Assembly: GCF_001687605.2 (NCBI RefSeq)
Contig: NZ_CP016539.2
Span: forward strand, 1,828,501 to 1,892,500
DNA length: 64,000 bases
Reading direction: 5' to 3'
From: Planococcus plakortidis
Lineage (GTDB): Bacteria; Bacillota; Bacilli; Bacillales_A; Planococcaceae
Shown here: one piece after another, positions 34,797 through 44,525 of the stretch
Numbering within the stretch: the first letter of the stretch is position 1
Layout of the letters: every line of letters starts with the position of its first letter
The notes under the pieces: generated by a model
The model's database searches: none
What the model saw: only the letters and a program-made list of their open reading frames with translations
What the model was told of the DNA's origin: nothing
Translations under genes and position numbers: made by a program

Positions 34797-36284
34797 TTAA
34801 ATTTGTTCCGGGTCTTCTTTTGCCGCCTCGTCTACAGGCTGGTCACTCACCGGTTGAGTTACTGGCTGTACAGCCGCTTGTGTAGCTTGTGTATTTCTTG
34901 AAGTGTAGGACTTCAGCATGTCAGCAATATCAATGCCCGTCATTTCTTTCAACGGTTCCTGCATATCGACCATCGTGCGTGTGACGCTTCTGCCGAAAGA
35001 CGGAACGCCTTGCCCGTTTCCGGAATCGATGATTTTCACCGAATCGATATTGTTGAGCGGCTGTGCCACTTTTTCGGCGAAGACTGGCAGCATGTCGATC
35101 AGTTTCTCCGCAATGATGACATCGCCATGTTCTTCCATCGCTTCCGCTAGCAATTTGCGGGATTCGGCTTCCGCTTTCCCGCGCTCACGGATGACTTCGG
35201 CTTCTGCAGCCCCTTCATCGCGCTTGATCTTCGCTTTCGCTTCCCCATCGATAACAGAACGTCTCGCTTCCGCTTCTGCCGTCCGCGTCGTTTCGTAATA
35301 GCTGGCATCCGCTTTGGTTTTGCGTACCTTGCTTTCTTCTTCTTCCAGACGGACCGCACGTTCGCGCTCCATGAACTGCATATTCAATTCTTCTTCCTGG
35401 ATCTCCATCGCGAGTTTCGCTTTTTCGAGTTCATACGACTGCTCAGACTTGGCGCGTGCGCGTTCGGTTTCTTCCTTGAACGCCGCGTCTTTCAAGTCTT
35501 TCTGTTTGCGCGATTCGGCAATGGCGATTTGGCGCATATACTCTTCTTCTTTCGCTTCCTGGTCGGTTTGGGCACGGTGGATGCGTGTTTCCCGCTCCGT
35601 ATTTGCCTCCGCGATTTCCGCCTGCTTGCGCACTTCAGCGATGCGCGGCCGTCCAAGATTTTCAAGATAGCCATTGTCTTCATCGGCATCGCGGAGGTCC
35701 GTCAATCCGAGTGAAGTGATTTTAAAGCCCATTAAATCAAGTTGTTTTTGCGCGATTTCCTGGACATCGGTATTGAATTTCTCCCGGTCGCTATTGATAT
35801 CTTCGACGGTCATCTTAGACAGGATGGCCCGCAGATTACTGCCGAGAACTTCGATGATCTCGCGCTCGATCTCATCCTGCTCTTTTCCGAGAAATTGCTC
35901 TGCATAATTGGCGATGCCATTCAAAGTATCTGCAACTTTGACCATCGCGACAGCATCCGCGACGATCGGCACCCCGGCATTCGTATAGACGCGTGGCGTC
36001 GACAGCTTCAACTGGAACGAGGTCAAATTGACCGGCGTCGAAGTCTGGAAACGCCGCAGCAAGTACCCTCCGCCCCGGATGATCTTCATGGAACGCCCTT
36101 CATCGTCCGTAAAGATGTTCGTGTCTTTTTTCGGGTCCCCTAGTTTCGGCCCTGTAATGATCAAGGCTTCATTCGATTTGGCTGTGCGGTAGCGGAGCTT
36201 CATCCAGAAGAAATAGCCGACGCCTGCAAGTGCCGCCAAAATGAGAATGACGATTAATACTGAAATAATGCCGATTGACTCCAT
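34797..36284 (-). CDS. floT: Flotillin-like membrane scaffold protein (FloT/YuaG)
   Basis: 495 residues. N-terminal membrane helix (7-28), SPFH/band-7 domain (about 35-215: NEALIITGP, VPIVADAVAMVKV, GFKITSLGLTDL), long Glu/Ala/Lys coiled coil (about 215-400) and a Gln/Thr/Pro-rich tail. Flotillins organise ordered membrane microdomains. In B. subtilis floT is transcribed by sigma W; an exact sigma-W-type promoter is present here. NfeD (yuaF), its usual partner, is not adjacent; a 56-residue membrane protein is instead. Confidence 0.93.
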   Translation of the reverse strand: MESIGIISVLIVILILAALAGVGYFFWMKLRYRTAKSNEALIITGPKLGDPKKDTNIFTDDEGRSMKIIRGGGYLLRRFQTSTPVNLTSFQLKLSTPRVYTNAGVPIVADAVAMVKVADTLNGIANYAEQFLGKEQDEIEREIIEVLGSNLRAILSKMTVEDINSDREKFNTDVQEIAQKQLDLMGFKITSLGLTDLRDADEDNGYLENLGRPRIAEVRKQAEIAEANTERETRIHRAQTDQEAKEEEYMRQIAIAESRKQKDLKDAAFKEETERARAKSEQSYELEKAKLAMEIQEEELNMQFMERERAVRLEEEESKVRKTKADASYYETTRTAEAEARRSVIDGEAKAKIKRDEGAAEAEVIRERGKAEAESRKLLAEAMEEHGDVIIAEKLIDMLPVFAEKVAQPLNNIDSVKIIDSGNGQGVPSFGRSVTRTMVDMQEPLKEMTGIDIADMLKSYTSRNTQATQAAVQPVTQPVSDQPVDEAAKEDPEQI

Positions 36285-36331
36285 TCGATCCCATCCTTTT
36301 CTAGTTACTGATTTTATCCTGCCCTTCTACA

Positions 36332-36357
36332 TACGGATAGATCAGTAAGATGTTTCA
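36332..36357 (-). promoter_or_regulatory. Sigma-W-type promoter of the flotillin gene
   Basis: Minus strand: TGAAAC (36352-36357), exactly 16 bases, CGTA (36332-36335). This is the full sigma-W consensus, about 45 bases before the floT start. Confidence 0.8.
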
Positions 36358-36390
36358 AAAAAGGAAAAGTATAGCCATTATTTTTAAAAT

Positions 36391-36561
36391 TCAATCTGCC
36401 ATGACTTTAATTAGCGAAAAAATAATGGATAATGCCATTAACACAAAGACAAAATATCCGAAATGAATCCATGGATTCGCATGTCGCTGGCTGAGCTTGG
36501 ATTTCATTTGTTGCTGGCCTTCTTCCAGCCCCGGAATTGGCGGCATCTCTTCGTCCCTCAT
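36391..36561 (-). CDS. Small membrane protein, 56 residues
   Basis: ATG at 36559-36561, TGA at 36391-36393. A cytoplasmic acidic then Gln/Lys-rich N-terminus (MRDEEMPPIPGLEEGQQQ) precedes one membrane helix (about 33-53). CAGGAGG lies upstream at good spacing. Not recognised. It lies upstream of floT on the same strand, 106 bases away, with the sigma-W-type promoter between them, so they may be expressed separately. Confidence 0.65.
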   Translation of the reverse strand: MRDEEMPPIPGLEEGQQQMKSKLSQRHANPWIHFGYFVFVLMALSIIFSLIKVMAD

Positions 36562-36638
36562 CTTCTTATCCTCCTGTGATCAAGTCTTCAATCTTTATGC
36601 TTCGTTGATGTATCTTGATAGTCACGTGCACTCCTTTT

Positions 36639-36644
36639 ATTATA
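36639..36644 (-). promoter_or_regulatory. Candidate -10 box for the 56-residue protein gene
   Basis: Perfect TATAAT on the minus strand, 78 bases before the start; -35 unclear. Confidence 0.4.
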
Positions 36645-36791
36645 TCAATTGAAAAGAAATGGAATATAAAAATATTTTGTAAATAATTAACTAAAAAAAC
36701 ATTAACTTTTAGACTGCTCATTTGATAAGATTGAAAAAACGCTCGGCTTGCAACCGGTTATTACTCATATGAAAGGAAGGGGGGGAAGACC

Positions 36792-36935
36792 ATGGGAATC
36801 ATCGATGATTTGGCTGGCGCAATCTATGACGTCTTGGCTTGGATTTTATGGGGTTTTTCCTATCTTGCCGCCGGGGCCCTCATTGTAGGTGTGCCTTTAT
36901 ATTCAATCGCCTTTCTTTTCGAATGGCTAGGCTAA
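36792..36935 (+). CDS. Small hydrophobic protein, 47 residues
   Basis: ATG at 36792, TAA at 36933-36935. Begins MGIIDDLAGAIYDVLAWILW and is almost wholly hydrophobic with one or two membrane segments. A strong purine-rich ribosome-binding site (GGAAGGGGGG) precedes it and a hairpin follows directly. No family recognised. Size and amphipathic start recall small membrane-active peptides, but that is speculation. Confidence 0.6.
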   Translation: MGIIDDLAGAIYDVLAWILWGFSYLAAGALIVGVPLYSIAFLFEWLG

Positions 36936-36939
36936 ACGA

Positions 36940-36975
36940 AAAACCCCACTGTCGCTAGAAATGACAGGGGGTTCT
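36940..36975. terminator. Terminator between the 47-residue gene and yqkE
   Basis: AACCCCACTGTC pairs with GACAGGGGGTT (one bulge), then a T-rich tail on the plus strand and A/T-rich on the minus. Confidence 0.7.
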
Positions 36976-36978
36976 TCG

Positions 36979-37188
36979 TCAATATTTATTTCCTGAATCT
37001 CCATGCCGCTCAAGCAATTCGGCAAACGTCATGTTTTTTTCACGTTCTTTGCGTTCGAACTGGCGTTGCGCTTCTTTTTCTTCCTCTAGCTTCTGCTGGT
37101 CCTTCAATAACTCTTTTTTCGTAGCTTTCAACTTCAACAACTGGTCTTCCGAGAAAAGGCCTTTATCGTTCACTTTATCTTTTGCCAT
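36979..37188 (-). CDS. yqkE: YqkE-like protein (DUF3886)
   Basis: 69 residues, highly charged, predicted to be almost one continuous helix (LKATKKELLKDQQKLEEEKE). Matches Bacillus YqkE in size, composition and closeness to yqkF/yqkD homologues. Function unknown. Start 12 bases downstream of the thiolase stop with GGAGAG upstream, so it is co-transcribed with the thiolase. Confidence 0.8.
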   Translation of the reverse strand: MAKDKVNDKGLFSEDQLLKLKATKKELLKDQQKLEEEKEAQRQFERKEREKNMTFAELLERHGDSGNKY

Positions 37189-37200
37189 CCTGCTCTCTCC

Positions 37201-38385
37201 TTATGGGCGTTTTACGATCGTCGCGACACCTTGACCGCCACCGATGCACAATGTCGCTAGGCCTGTCTTGGCATCGCGTTTTTTCATTTCGTGGAGAAGC
37301 GTCACGAAGATCCGTGTCCCGCTTGCGCCGATTGGATGGCCGATTGCGATGGCTCCGCCGTTGACGTTCAATTTTTCATGGTCGAACTTCAATTCACGGT
37401 CTACCGCAATCGACTGCGCCGCAAACGCTTCATTCGCCTCGATCAAATCGATGTCCCCAAGTGCCATGCCCGCTTTATCCAAGGCGTTTTTCACTGCTTG
37501 GACCGGGCCGATGCCCATGACCGCCGGATCGACGCCTGCATTGCCGTTCGCCGAAATGATGGCAAGCGGTGTGATGCCGAGCTCCTCTGCTTTTTCTTTC
37601 GTCATGACGATCACAGCTGCTGCGCCGTCGTTGATGCCGGAAGCGTTGCCGGCTGTTACACTGCCGTCTTTTTTAAATGCCGGGCGAAGTTTCGCCAGCT
37701 TTTCTTCAGTGGAAGAAGCCTTTACGTATTCATCCGTGCTAAAGATGACCGGATCGCCCTTACGCTGCGGGATTTCCACCGGCACGATTTCCTCGTCAAA
37801 ACGTCCAGCTTCGATGGCGGCTGAAGCCCGGGCCTGCGAACGGGCCGCAAAACGATCCTGTTCTTCGCGTGAAATCTCGTAGCGATCGCAAAGGTTTTCA
37901 GCTGTCACGCCCATATGATAATCATTGAATGCACATGTCAAGCCATCATGGACCATGCTGTCGACCACTTTCTGGTCTCCCATGCGGTAGCCGCCTCTTG
38001 CGCCTTCTAACAGATACGGTGCACAGCTCATGTTTTCCATGCCGCCTGCGACAACGATATCGGCATCACCCGCGAAAATCGCTTGGTACGCCAAATGGAT
38101 CGATTTCAAACCCGATCCGCATACTTTGTTGATGGTCATCGCCGGCACCGTCTCCGGCAGACCTGCTTTAATGGATGCTTGGCGCGCCGGATTCTGTCCG
38201 AGCCCTGCTTGCAGGACATTGCCCATGATGACTTCTGATACTTGATCGCCCGCTACCCCTGCGCGCGATAAAGCTTCCTTGATGACGATGGCGCCGAGAT
38301 CCGTCGCCGGCACATCTTTCAAAGCCCCTTGGAACGAACCGACCGCCGTTCTGACAGCGCTTGCAATTACGATTTCTTGTGACAT
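37201..38385 (-). CDS. Acetyl-CoA C-acetyltransferase (thiolase)
   Basis: 394 residues. It joins or splits acetoacetyl-CoA and acetyl-CoA. Nucleophilic Cys in [11 protein letters not shown] (near 88), [15 protein letters not shown] (near 347) with the catalytic His, and CIGGGQG with the second Cys near the C-terminus. The second of two close ATG codons (38385) has the better spacing to GGGGG. Divergent from HMG-CoA lyase; the two enzymes share the acetoacetate/acetyl-CoA node of leucine and fatty-acid breakdown. Confidence 0.93.
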   Translation of the reverse strand: MSQEIVIASAVRTAVGSFQGALKDVPATDLGAIVIKEALSRAGVAGDQVSEVIMGNVLQAGLGQNPARQASIKAGLPETVPAMTINKVCGSGLKSIHLAYQAIFAGDADIVVAGGMENMSCAPYLLEGARGGYRMGDQKVVDSMVHDGLTCAFNDYHMGVTAENLCDRYEISREEQDRFAARSQARASAAIEAGRFDEEIVPVEIPQRKGDPVIFSTDEYVKASSTEEKLAKLRPAFKKDGSVTAGNASGINDGAAAVIVMTKEKAEELGITPLAIISANGNAGVDPAVMGIGPVQAVKNALDKAGMALGDIDLIEANEAFAAQSIAVDRELKFDHEKLNVNGGAIAIGHPIGASGTRIFVTLLHEMKKRDAKTGLATLCIGGGQGVATIVKRP

Positions 38386-38410
38386 GTTCATTTTCCCCCT
38401 TGTCTACTTC

Positions 38411-38440
38411 TTGCTCTTTTATCCCCCCTATCGCTACAAT
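38411..38440 (+). promoter_or_regulatory. Candidate promoter of the HMG-CoA lyase gene
   Basis: TTGCTC (38411-38416), 18 bases, TACAAT (38435-38440), 20 bases before the start. Confidence 0.45.
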
Positions 38441-38459
38441 GAAGCTAAGGGGGGATAGT

Positions 38460-39359
38460 ATGTTTAGTTTACCAAAAACAACTACGATAATCGAGGTCGG
38501 GCCGCGTGATGGCCTGCAAAATGAAGCCAGGAATGTCAACACGGAAGACAAATTGGACTTTATCAGGGCTTTGCAAGAAGCCGGCTTACAGGAAATGGAG
38601 CTGACGTCTTTCGTATCGCCGAAATGGGTGCCGCAAATGGCCGATGCACGGGACATCATTGCCGGCGTAAAAAGGGCCGGGCGGCAAATGGTGTTGACGC
38701 CGAATGAGCGGGGCATCACGTCTGCCCTGGAAGCCGGTGCCGACGCAATCGCCGTCTTTGTCGGTGTGTCCAATTCATTCAACGAAAAGAACATCAACAA
38801 GACGACTGCCCAGTCGATGGAGGCGTTGAAACCATTGATTGAAAAGGTGAAGCGGGACGGTGTCTTTGTCCGCGCCTGTATTTCAACAGCGTTCCACTGC
38901 CCGTTTGAAGGCAAAGTCGACCCGCGCGACACGGTGGAGCTATGTCGCCAATTCGTCGATTGGGGAGTCGATGAATTGAGCGTCGCCGATACGATTGGGC
39001 TTGCGGACCCGCAAGAAAGCCACGAATTGTTCAGCCGCTTGAAAGAACAGTTTCCGGATGTACTGATTGCGGCACATTTCCATGACACAAGACGCATGGC
39101 ACTTGCCAATGCTTATGCGGCACTTCTCGCAGGAGTGGATCGTTTCGACGCATCCGCCGGCGGGCTCGGCGGATGCCCATTCGCACCGGGCGCAACTGGA
39201 AATGTCGCGACAGAAGACCTTGTGCATATGTTTCACCACATGGGCGTCGACACAGGCGTCGATCTCGAGAAACTTTACGAAGCAATTTCACTTATCGAGC
39301 CCCATGTCTCGAACCCGCTGCAAACAGGCATGTATACGTTATACAAAAACAGAAAATGA
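38460..39359 (+). CDS. mvaB: Hydroxymethylglutaryl-CoA lyase
   Basis: 299 residues. It cleaves HMG-CoA to acetoacetate and acetyl-CoA at the end of leucine degradation. Motifs: VGPRDGLQNE (residues 15-24, metal and substrate), AHFHDTR (metal histidines) and the lyase signature GGLGGCPFAPGATGN with the catalytic Cys. Start with AAGGGGGG upstream; the longer frame overlaps the divergent thiolase. Followed after 12 bases by the hydrolase gene. Confidence 0.94.
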   Translation: MFSLPKTTTIIEVGPRDGLQNEARNVNTEDKLDFIRALQEAGLQEMELTSFVSPKWVPQMADARDIIAGVKRAGRQMVLTPNERGITSALEAGADAIAVFVGVSNSFNEKNINKTTAQSMEALKPLIEKVKRDGVFVRACISTAFHCPFEGKVDPRDTVELCRQFVDWGVDELSVADTIGLADPQESHELFSRLKEQFPDVLIAAHFHDTRRMALANAYAALLAGVDRFDASAGGLGGCPFAPGATGNVATEDLVHMFHHMGVDTGVDLEKLYEAISLIEPHVSNPLQTGMYTLYKNRK

Positions 39360-39371
39360 GGTGTGTGCGCC

Positions 39372-40331
39372 ATGAAAAAGCGATTATTGTTGACTTCAGC
39401 CGTCGTCTCGAGCACCTTGACCGCTTCTTTTGCCGCTTTGGGTTTTGCCGCAAGCAACCGTCTCATGTACGTGAAGAATAAAGACGCATCTTTGATTTTG
39501 GAACGCGAAACGGCCGCCAAACGCTACGACGAAGCTTGGTATGCGAACGCCAAAAAAAGTGAACGGTGGATCGAATCCGAAAATGGCTATCCGATCAAAG
39601 CGATTTTCCTGGAGCCGCACAACACGAACCGTTACGTCATCATTTGCCATGGCGTCACGGAAAGCAAAGTGAACTCGTTCAAATATGCACGCATGTTCGA
39701 ACGACTCGGCTTTAACTCTGTCGTCTATGACCATCGCCGGCACGGGGAGTCGGGCGGCAAGACAACGAGCTTCGGTCATTACGAAAAGCTGGACTTGCAG
39801 GCCGTCGTCAAGGCGTTGAAACTCCATGTGGGGCCATCTTTGTTCTTCGGCATTCATGGCGAGTCGATGGGCGCTGCAACGACGCTATTGTATGCCGGAA
39901 TGGAGGACACGGCGGATTTTTATATCTCTGACTGCGCCTATTCCGACATCAGCGAACAGATTTTGCACGTCATGCGCACGACGACACCGATGCGTACGTC
40001 CTTGGCGCTTCGCCTTGCCAATGTATTCCTGAAACTGCGTGACGGCTATTCCATTACCACCGTATCGCCGAGGGAAGTCGTGAAAAAGATTGCAAAGCCT
40101 GTACTGTTCATCCACAGCCTGCCAGATGAGTTCGTCTTGCCGAAAATGACGAAAGAATTATTCGAATTGAAACAAGGCGCCAAACAGCTGAAATTGTTCG
40201 ATGTAGGCGAGCATGCCCAATCATTCAATAAAAATCCCGACGAATACGAAGGGACGGTGGCAGAATTCCTTATGGCCCATGATTTATTAGTGCCTAAAAC
40301 TGCGGACGGGGTTTCGCAGATTTCCAGCTGA
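39372..40331 (+). CDS. yqkD: Membrane-anchored alpha/beta hydrolase (YqkD-like)
   Basis: 319 residues. An N-terminal hydrophobic anchor (about 4-27), then an alpha/beta-hydrolase domain with HGVTESK (oxyanion region), YDHRRHGESGG, nucleophile Ser in HGESMGAAT, acid near LPDEFV and His in GEHAQSF. Substrate unknown. The start at 39372 has GAGGTG eight bases upstream. B. subtilis yqkD lies close to yqkE/yqkF, as here. Confidence 0.87.
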   Translation: MKKRLLLTSAVVSSTLTASFAALGFAASNRLMYVKNKDASLILERETAAKRYDEAWYANAKKSERWIESENGYPIKAIFLEPHNTNRYVIICHGVTESKVNSFKYARMFERLGFNSVVYDHRRHGESGGKTTSFGHYEKLDLQAVVKALKLHVGPSLFFGIHGESMGAATTLLYAGMEDTADFYISDCAYSDISEQILHVMRTTTPMRTSLALRLANVFLKLRDGYSITTVSPREVVKKIAKPVLFIHSLPDEFVLPKMTKELFELKQGAKQLKLFDVGEHAQSFNKNPDEYEGTVAEFLMAHDLLVPKTADGVSQISS

Positions 40332-40343
40332 TCCCAATACAAA

Positions 40344-40381
40344 AAAAGAACCACCGTTCAGAAACGAACGGTGGTTCTTCT
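40344..40381. terminator. Terminator between yqkD and yneF
   Basis: 12-bp perfect stem GAACCACCGTTC / GAACGGTGGTTC. The T tail is strong on the minus strand (yneF) and weaker on the plus. Confidence 0.85.
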
Positions 40382-40419
40382 TGTATTCATCACCTATGGG
40401 CGAATAATTGCATAAGCGT

Positions 40420-40653
40420 TTATTTTTTGCCCGGTTTTGTCGAGGCTTTGTTCATTTGAGCCATCATTTGGTTGATTTTCTTTTGAGATGGTTTTTGTCC
40501 CATTTGCATCATCATAATCCGCAGCATCTCTTCGTTGATCGGTGGATTGTCCTCCAAATATTTCATCATGTATCGGCGAGCGATAAAGAATCCAAGTGCA
40601 ACACCTGCGAGTAAAGCCACAATAACGATAACGATCCAGATCCATGTATCCAT
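40420..40653 (-). CDS. yneF: YneF family membrane protein (UPF0154)
   Basis: 77 residues: one N-terminal membrane helix (3-24), then the strongly conserved cytoplasmic part [20 protein letters not shown] and [18 protein letters not shown]. Function unknown. Start at 40651-40653 has GAAGGAGG. In B. subtilis the order is tkt-sirA-yneF; sirA is missing here. Confidence 0.93.
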   Translation of the reverse strand: MDTWIWIVIVIVALLAGVALGFFIARRYMMKYLEDNPPINEEMLRIMMMQMGQKPSQKKINQMMAQMNKASTKPGKK

Positions 40654-40929
40654 ACAAATTACCTCCTTCGTGTTGCCAATTAAATCATGCACCAAAAAGG
40701 ATTATACTATAAATTTCAGGACGTGACTATATGAACGGCATTAAAATTGCGGAGAAACAGAGACAGCCGTTTCCTCACCTTGAAGCATGCCGCTCTTTGA
40801 AAACCGGTAGTGCCGGAAGCAGCCAACAAAGTTGAGAACGGTATATCCGCAAAATCCCTCCCTTTTTGTGGCTGTTATAGAAGCGCAAGTGAAATGCATG
40901 ACAGAATCAGAATATTCCCCAGCACAAAC
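40654..40929. other. Gap between yneF and the tkt terminator, no convincing gene
   Basis: A perfect TATAAT on the minus strand (40701-40706) probably serves yneF. Elsewhere there is a 25-codon minus-strand frame starting TTG behind GGGAGGG, with no similarity I recognise. This is where sirA lies in B. subtilis; no SirA-like coding remains. Confidence 0.5.
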
Positions 40930-40963
40930 AAAAGCCGCCAGAATAGGATTCTGGCGGCTTTCT
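40930..40963 (-). terminator. Terminator after tkt
   Basis: 14-bp perfect stem AAAGCCGCCAGAAT / ATTCTGGCGGCTTT with a 3-base loop. Confidence 0.9.
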
Positions 40964-41013
40964 TCTATCAGATGAAATTAGGCTAGAACAAACGAATCAT
41001 CGGGCAATCGTGA

Positions 41014-43014
41014 TTAACCGTTGATCAATTGTTTCACTTTAGCCGCTACGTTTTCAGGCGTGAAACCGAATTCTTCCATGATCTTCTCACCAGGGGCACT
41101 TGCACCGAAATGATCGATTGCAAGAACATCGCCTTCAAACCCAATGTAACGGTCCCAACCGAACGATGAGCCCATTTCGATGGCAAGGCGTTTTGTGATA
41201 TTTTTCGGCAAGACGGACTCTTTGTACTCTTTATCCTGCTGTTCAAAACGATCCCATGATGGCATCGACACAACAGACACCGAGATGCCTTGCTCTTTCA
41301 ATTGCTTCTGTGCATCGATTGCCAAGCTGACTTCAGATCCAGTCGCAAGCAGCAAAGCTTGTGCATCATCAGCTGGAGACACGACGTAAGCGCCTTTTTC
41401 GACGCCTGCTTCTGCTTTTTCACCAGTTGTTTCAAGGACAGGCAAGTTTTGGCGGGACAATACGAGCAAGGTCGGCTTGTCTTTAGACGTGAGCGCCAAA
41501 CGCCATGCCGCTTTGGTTTCGTTTGCATCGGCTGGGCGGATGATGCCCAAGTTTGGCATTGCGCGCAGTGATGCAAGCTGTTCGATCGGTTCATGTGTCG
41601 GGCCGTCTTCCCCGACCGCTACGCTGTCATGCGTGAACACGTAGGTAACCGGAAGCCCCATCAATGCGCCTAGGCGGATCGCTGGGCGGACGTAATCACT
41701 GAAGACGAAGAACGTACCGCCGAAGACGTGCAAGCCACCGTGGAGCGCCATGCCGTTAAGTGCAGCACCCATCGCGAATTCGCGGACGCCGAACCAGATA
41801 TTGCGCGCTTCTGGATGCTCCGCGTCGAAATCGCCGCCGTCTTTGATATTGGTTTTGTTCGAACCGGCAAGGTCTGCGCTGCCGCCGAAGAACGAAGGAA
41901 CCGTTTTCGCGATAGCATTGACCATGTCACCTGACGACGCACGCGTCGCTTGTTTTTTGCCGACTTCATATTGCGGGAACTGGGAATCGAAATCTTCCGG
42001 CAAGTCGCCGCGGATCGCCGCTTGCAATTGGGAAGCAAGTTCCGGATGTTGCTCTTCGTATTGCTTGTAAAGGTCGTTCCAAGCCGATTCCGCTTTCACG
42101 CCAAGTGAATCCGTCGCTTCTTTGAATGTGTCATAGACTTCTTCAGGAACGTGGAAATCTTCTTCGAACGTCCATTTATAGTATTCTTTCGTCAATTTCA
42201 TTTCATCTTCGCCGAGAGGGGCACCGTGTGAATCCGCTTTACCGGATTTGTTCGGTGAACCATAGCCGATGACCGTCTTGACTTCAACCAATGTCGGTTT
42301 GCCGGCCGATTTTTTCGCTTCAGCGATTTTTGAGGAAAGATCGTCCATGTCATTGCCGTCATCTACTCGAAGATAGTTCCATCCATATGATTCAAAACGC
42401 TTCTGGATGTTCTCTGAGAAACTCATCGACAAATCACCGTCGAGTGAAATGTCGTTGCTGTCATACAAAACGACCAATTTATCCAGCTTGAGATGCCCTG
42501 CAAGCGAAATCGCTTCTCCGGCTACCCCTTCCATCAAATCCCCGTCTCCGCAAAGTGCGAAGGTGTGGTGGTCGATAATGTCGAGGCCGTCTTTATTGTA
42601 TGTAGCTGCCAAATGGCGTTCTGCCATTGCCATGCCGACTGCCATGCCGATCCCTTGTCCGAGCGGGCCTGTCGTCGCTTCGACACCGACTGTATGGCCG
42701 TACTCAGGATGGCCCGGTGTTTTTGAATCCCATTGGCGGAAATTCTTGATTTCGTCCATCGACAATCCATAACCGCTCAGATGAAGCAAGCTGTATAGAA
42801 GCATTGATCCATGCCCTGCCGATAGCACGAACCGGTCGCGGTTGAACCAGTTAGGGTTGCTTGGGTTATGGTTCATATGTTTTGTCCAGAGTGTATACGC
42901 CATTGGAGCGGCGCCCATTGGAAGTCCCGGGTGTCCCGAGTTAGCTTTTTCAATAGCATCGATTGAAAGTGTGCGAATGGTGTTAACTGCAAGTTGATCT
43001 GCCTGGTTTGACAT
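41014..43014 (-). CDS. tkt: Transketolase
   Basis: 666 residues. Thiamine-diphosphate enzyme of the pentose phosphate pathway. [15 protein letters not shown], the TPP/metal motif [13 protein letters not shown] (near 155), the pyrimidine-domain [19 protein letters not shown] (near 455) and the C-terminal [13 protein letters not shown] are present. Start preceded by AGAGAGGATG. Same order as B. subtilis (yneA-yneB-ynzC-tkt). Confidence 0.96.
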   Translation of the reverse strand: MSNQADQLAVNTIRTLSIDAIEKANSGHPGLPMGAAPMAYTLWTKHMNHNPSNPNWFNRDRFVLSAGHGSMLLYSLLHLSGYGLSMDEIKNFRQWDSKTPGHPEYGHTVGVEATTGPLGQGIGMAVGMAMAERHLAATYNKDGLDIIDHHTFALCGDGDLMEGVAGEAISLAGHLKLDKLVVLYDSNDISLDGDLSMSFSENIQKRFESYGWNYLRVDDGNDMDDLSSKIAEAKKSAGKPTLVEVKTVIGYGSPNKSGKADSHGAPLGEDEMKLTKEYYKWTFEEDFHVPEEVYDTFKEATDSLGVKAESAWNDLYKQYEEQHPELASQLQAAIRGDLPEDFDSQFPQYEVGKKQATRASSGDMVNAIAKTVPSFFGGSADLAGSNKTNIKDGGDFDAEHPEARNIWFGVREFAMGAALNGMALHGGLHVFGGTFFVFSDYVRPAIRLGALMGLPVTYVFTHDSVAVGEDGPTHEPIEQLASLRAMPNLGIIRPADANETKAAWRLALTSKDKPTLLVLSRQNLPVLETTGEKAEAGVEKGAYVVSPADDAQALLLATGSEVSLAIDAQKQLKEQGISVSVVSMPSWDRFEQQDKEYKESVLPKNITKRLAIEMGSSFGWDRYIGFEGDVLAIDHFGASAPGEKIMEEFGFTPENVAAKVKQLING

Positions 43015-43082
43015 AGTGACATCCTCTCTGAAACTAAATTTAATCCTATTCTAGTTTAGTCAACTCTAGGGAAGAATACAAC

Positions 43083-43120
43083 GAAAAAGAGAATAAGTAT
43101 TAATTCAAATACTTATTCTC
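43083..43120 (-). terminator. Terminator overlapping the end of ynzC
   Basis: 13-bp perfect stem GAGAATAAGTATT / AATACTTATTCTC, then TTTTTC on the minus strand. The last codons and stop of ynzC lie in the stem, so it separates the SOS transcript from tkt. Confidence 0.85.
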
Positions 43121-43333
43121 CCGTTTATTTTTAATTTTATCTGGTGTTACGTCTTTCCCTTCCGGATCGATGACAGTGACATTTTCAATCGTCCCACGCA
43201 TCGACTTGCGGAAACTTTGCAAGTATTCCTGGCGCAGCGCTGACTGCTCTTTCGCTTCTTCTTGCGTCAGGCCATCACGCTTGGACTTTTTCGATAGTTC
43301 ATTGATGCGGCCGATTTTATCTGGAGATAGCAT
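43100..43333 (-). CDS. ynzC: YnzC family protein (UPF0291/DUF896)
   Basis: 77 residues, helical hairpin: IGRINELSKKSKRDGLTQEE and SALRQEYLQSFRKSMRGTIENV are the family pattern. Last gene of the yneA-yneB-ynzC SOS operon in B. subtilis; function unknown. Ribosome-binding site AAGGGGG. Confidence 0.92.
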   Translation of the reverse strand: MLSPDKIGRINELSKKSKRDGLTQEEAKEQSALRQEYLQSFRKSMRGTIENVTVIDPEGKDVTPDKIKNKRENKYLN

Positions 43334-43391
43334 GTAAAGTCCCCCTTTCTACTGCTCCATGGTACAAAAAAAGGCGGGACAGTGCAAGATT

Positions 43392-44359
<968 letters not shown>

Positions 44360-44375
44360 TCAAGCCGCCTCCTTA

Positions 44376-44402
44376 GAATATGTGTTCGGAATATATGTTC
44401 TC
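44376..44402. promoter_or_regulatory. Two adjacent LexA (SOS) boxes between yneA and lexA
   Basis: GAATATGTGTTC (44377-44388) and GAATATATGTTC (44390-44401) are one base apart, each one mismatch from GAAC-N4-GTTC. They lie downstream of the yneA -10. Confidence 0.75.
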
Positions 44403-44403
44403 A

Positions 44404-44433
44404 TATTAAAGCGAACAGGCGTTTCTTGTCAAG
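44404..44433 (-). promoter_or_regulatory. Promoter of yneA
   Basis: Minus strand: perfect TTGACA (44428-44433), 18 bases, TAATAT (44404-44409); a LexA box lies in the spacer. Confidence 0.75.
44413..44426. promoter_or_regulatory. LexA box in the yneA promoter
   Basis: CGAACAGGCGTTTC, matching CGAACRNRYGTTYG except the last base; placed between -35 and -10 of yneA. Confidence 0.85.
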
Positions 44434-44442
44434 ATTAAATTC

Positions 44443-44456
44443 GAACCTATGTTTGC
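44443..44456. promoter_or_regulatory. LexA box at the lexA promoter
   Basis: CGAACCTATGTTTG overlaps the -35 region of lexA, the expected site for LexA autorepression. Confidence 0.85.
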
Positions 44457-44481
44457 ATTTCAATGCCCGAGTTGCTATACT
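44453..44481 (+). promoter_or_regulatory. Promoter of lexA
   Basis: TTTGCA/TTGCAT around 44453-44459, 16-17 bases, TATACT (44476-44481). Confidence 0.6.
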
Positions 44482-44525
44482 ATAGATAGTTAATCTTGAA
44501 TAAATCCTATAAAGAGGTGAAACTG

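Noticed and set aside
38168-39109. 313-codon open frame on the minus strand
   Set aside because: Antisense to the conserved HMG-CoA lyase gene and overlapping the thiolase start; Ser/Arg/Thr-rich composition typical of a shadow frame.
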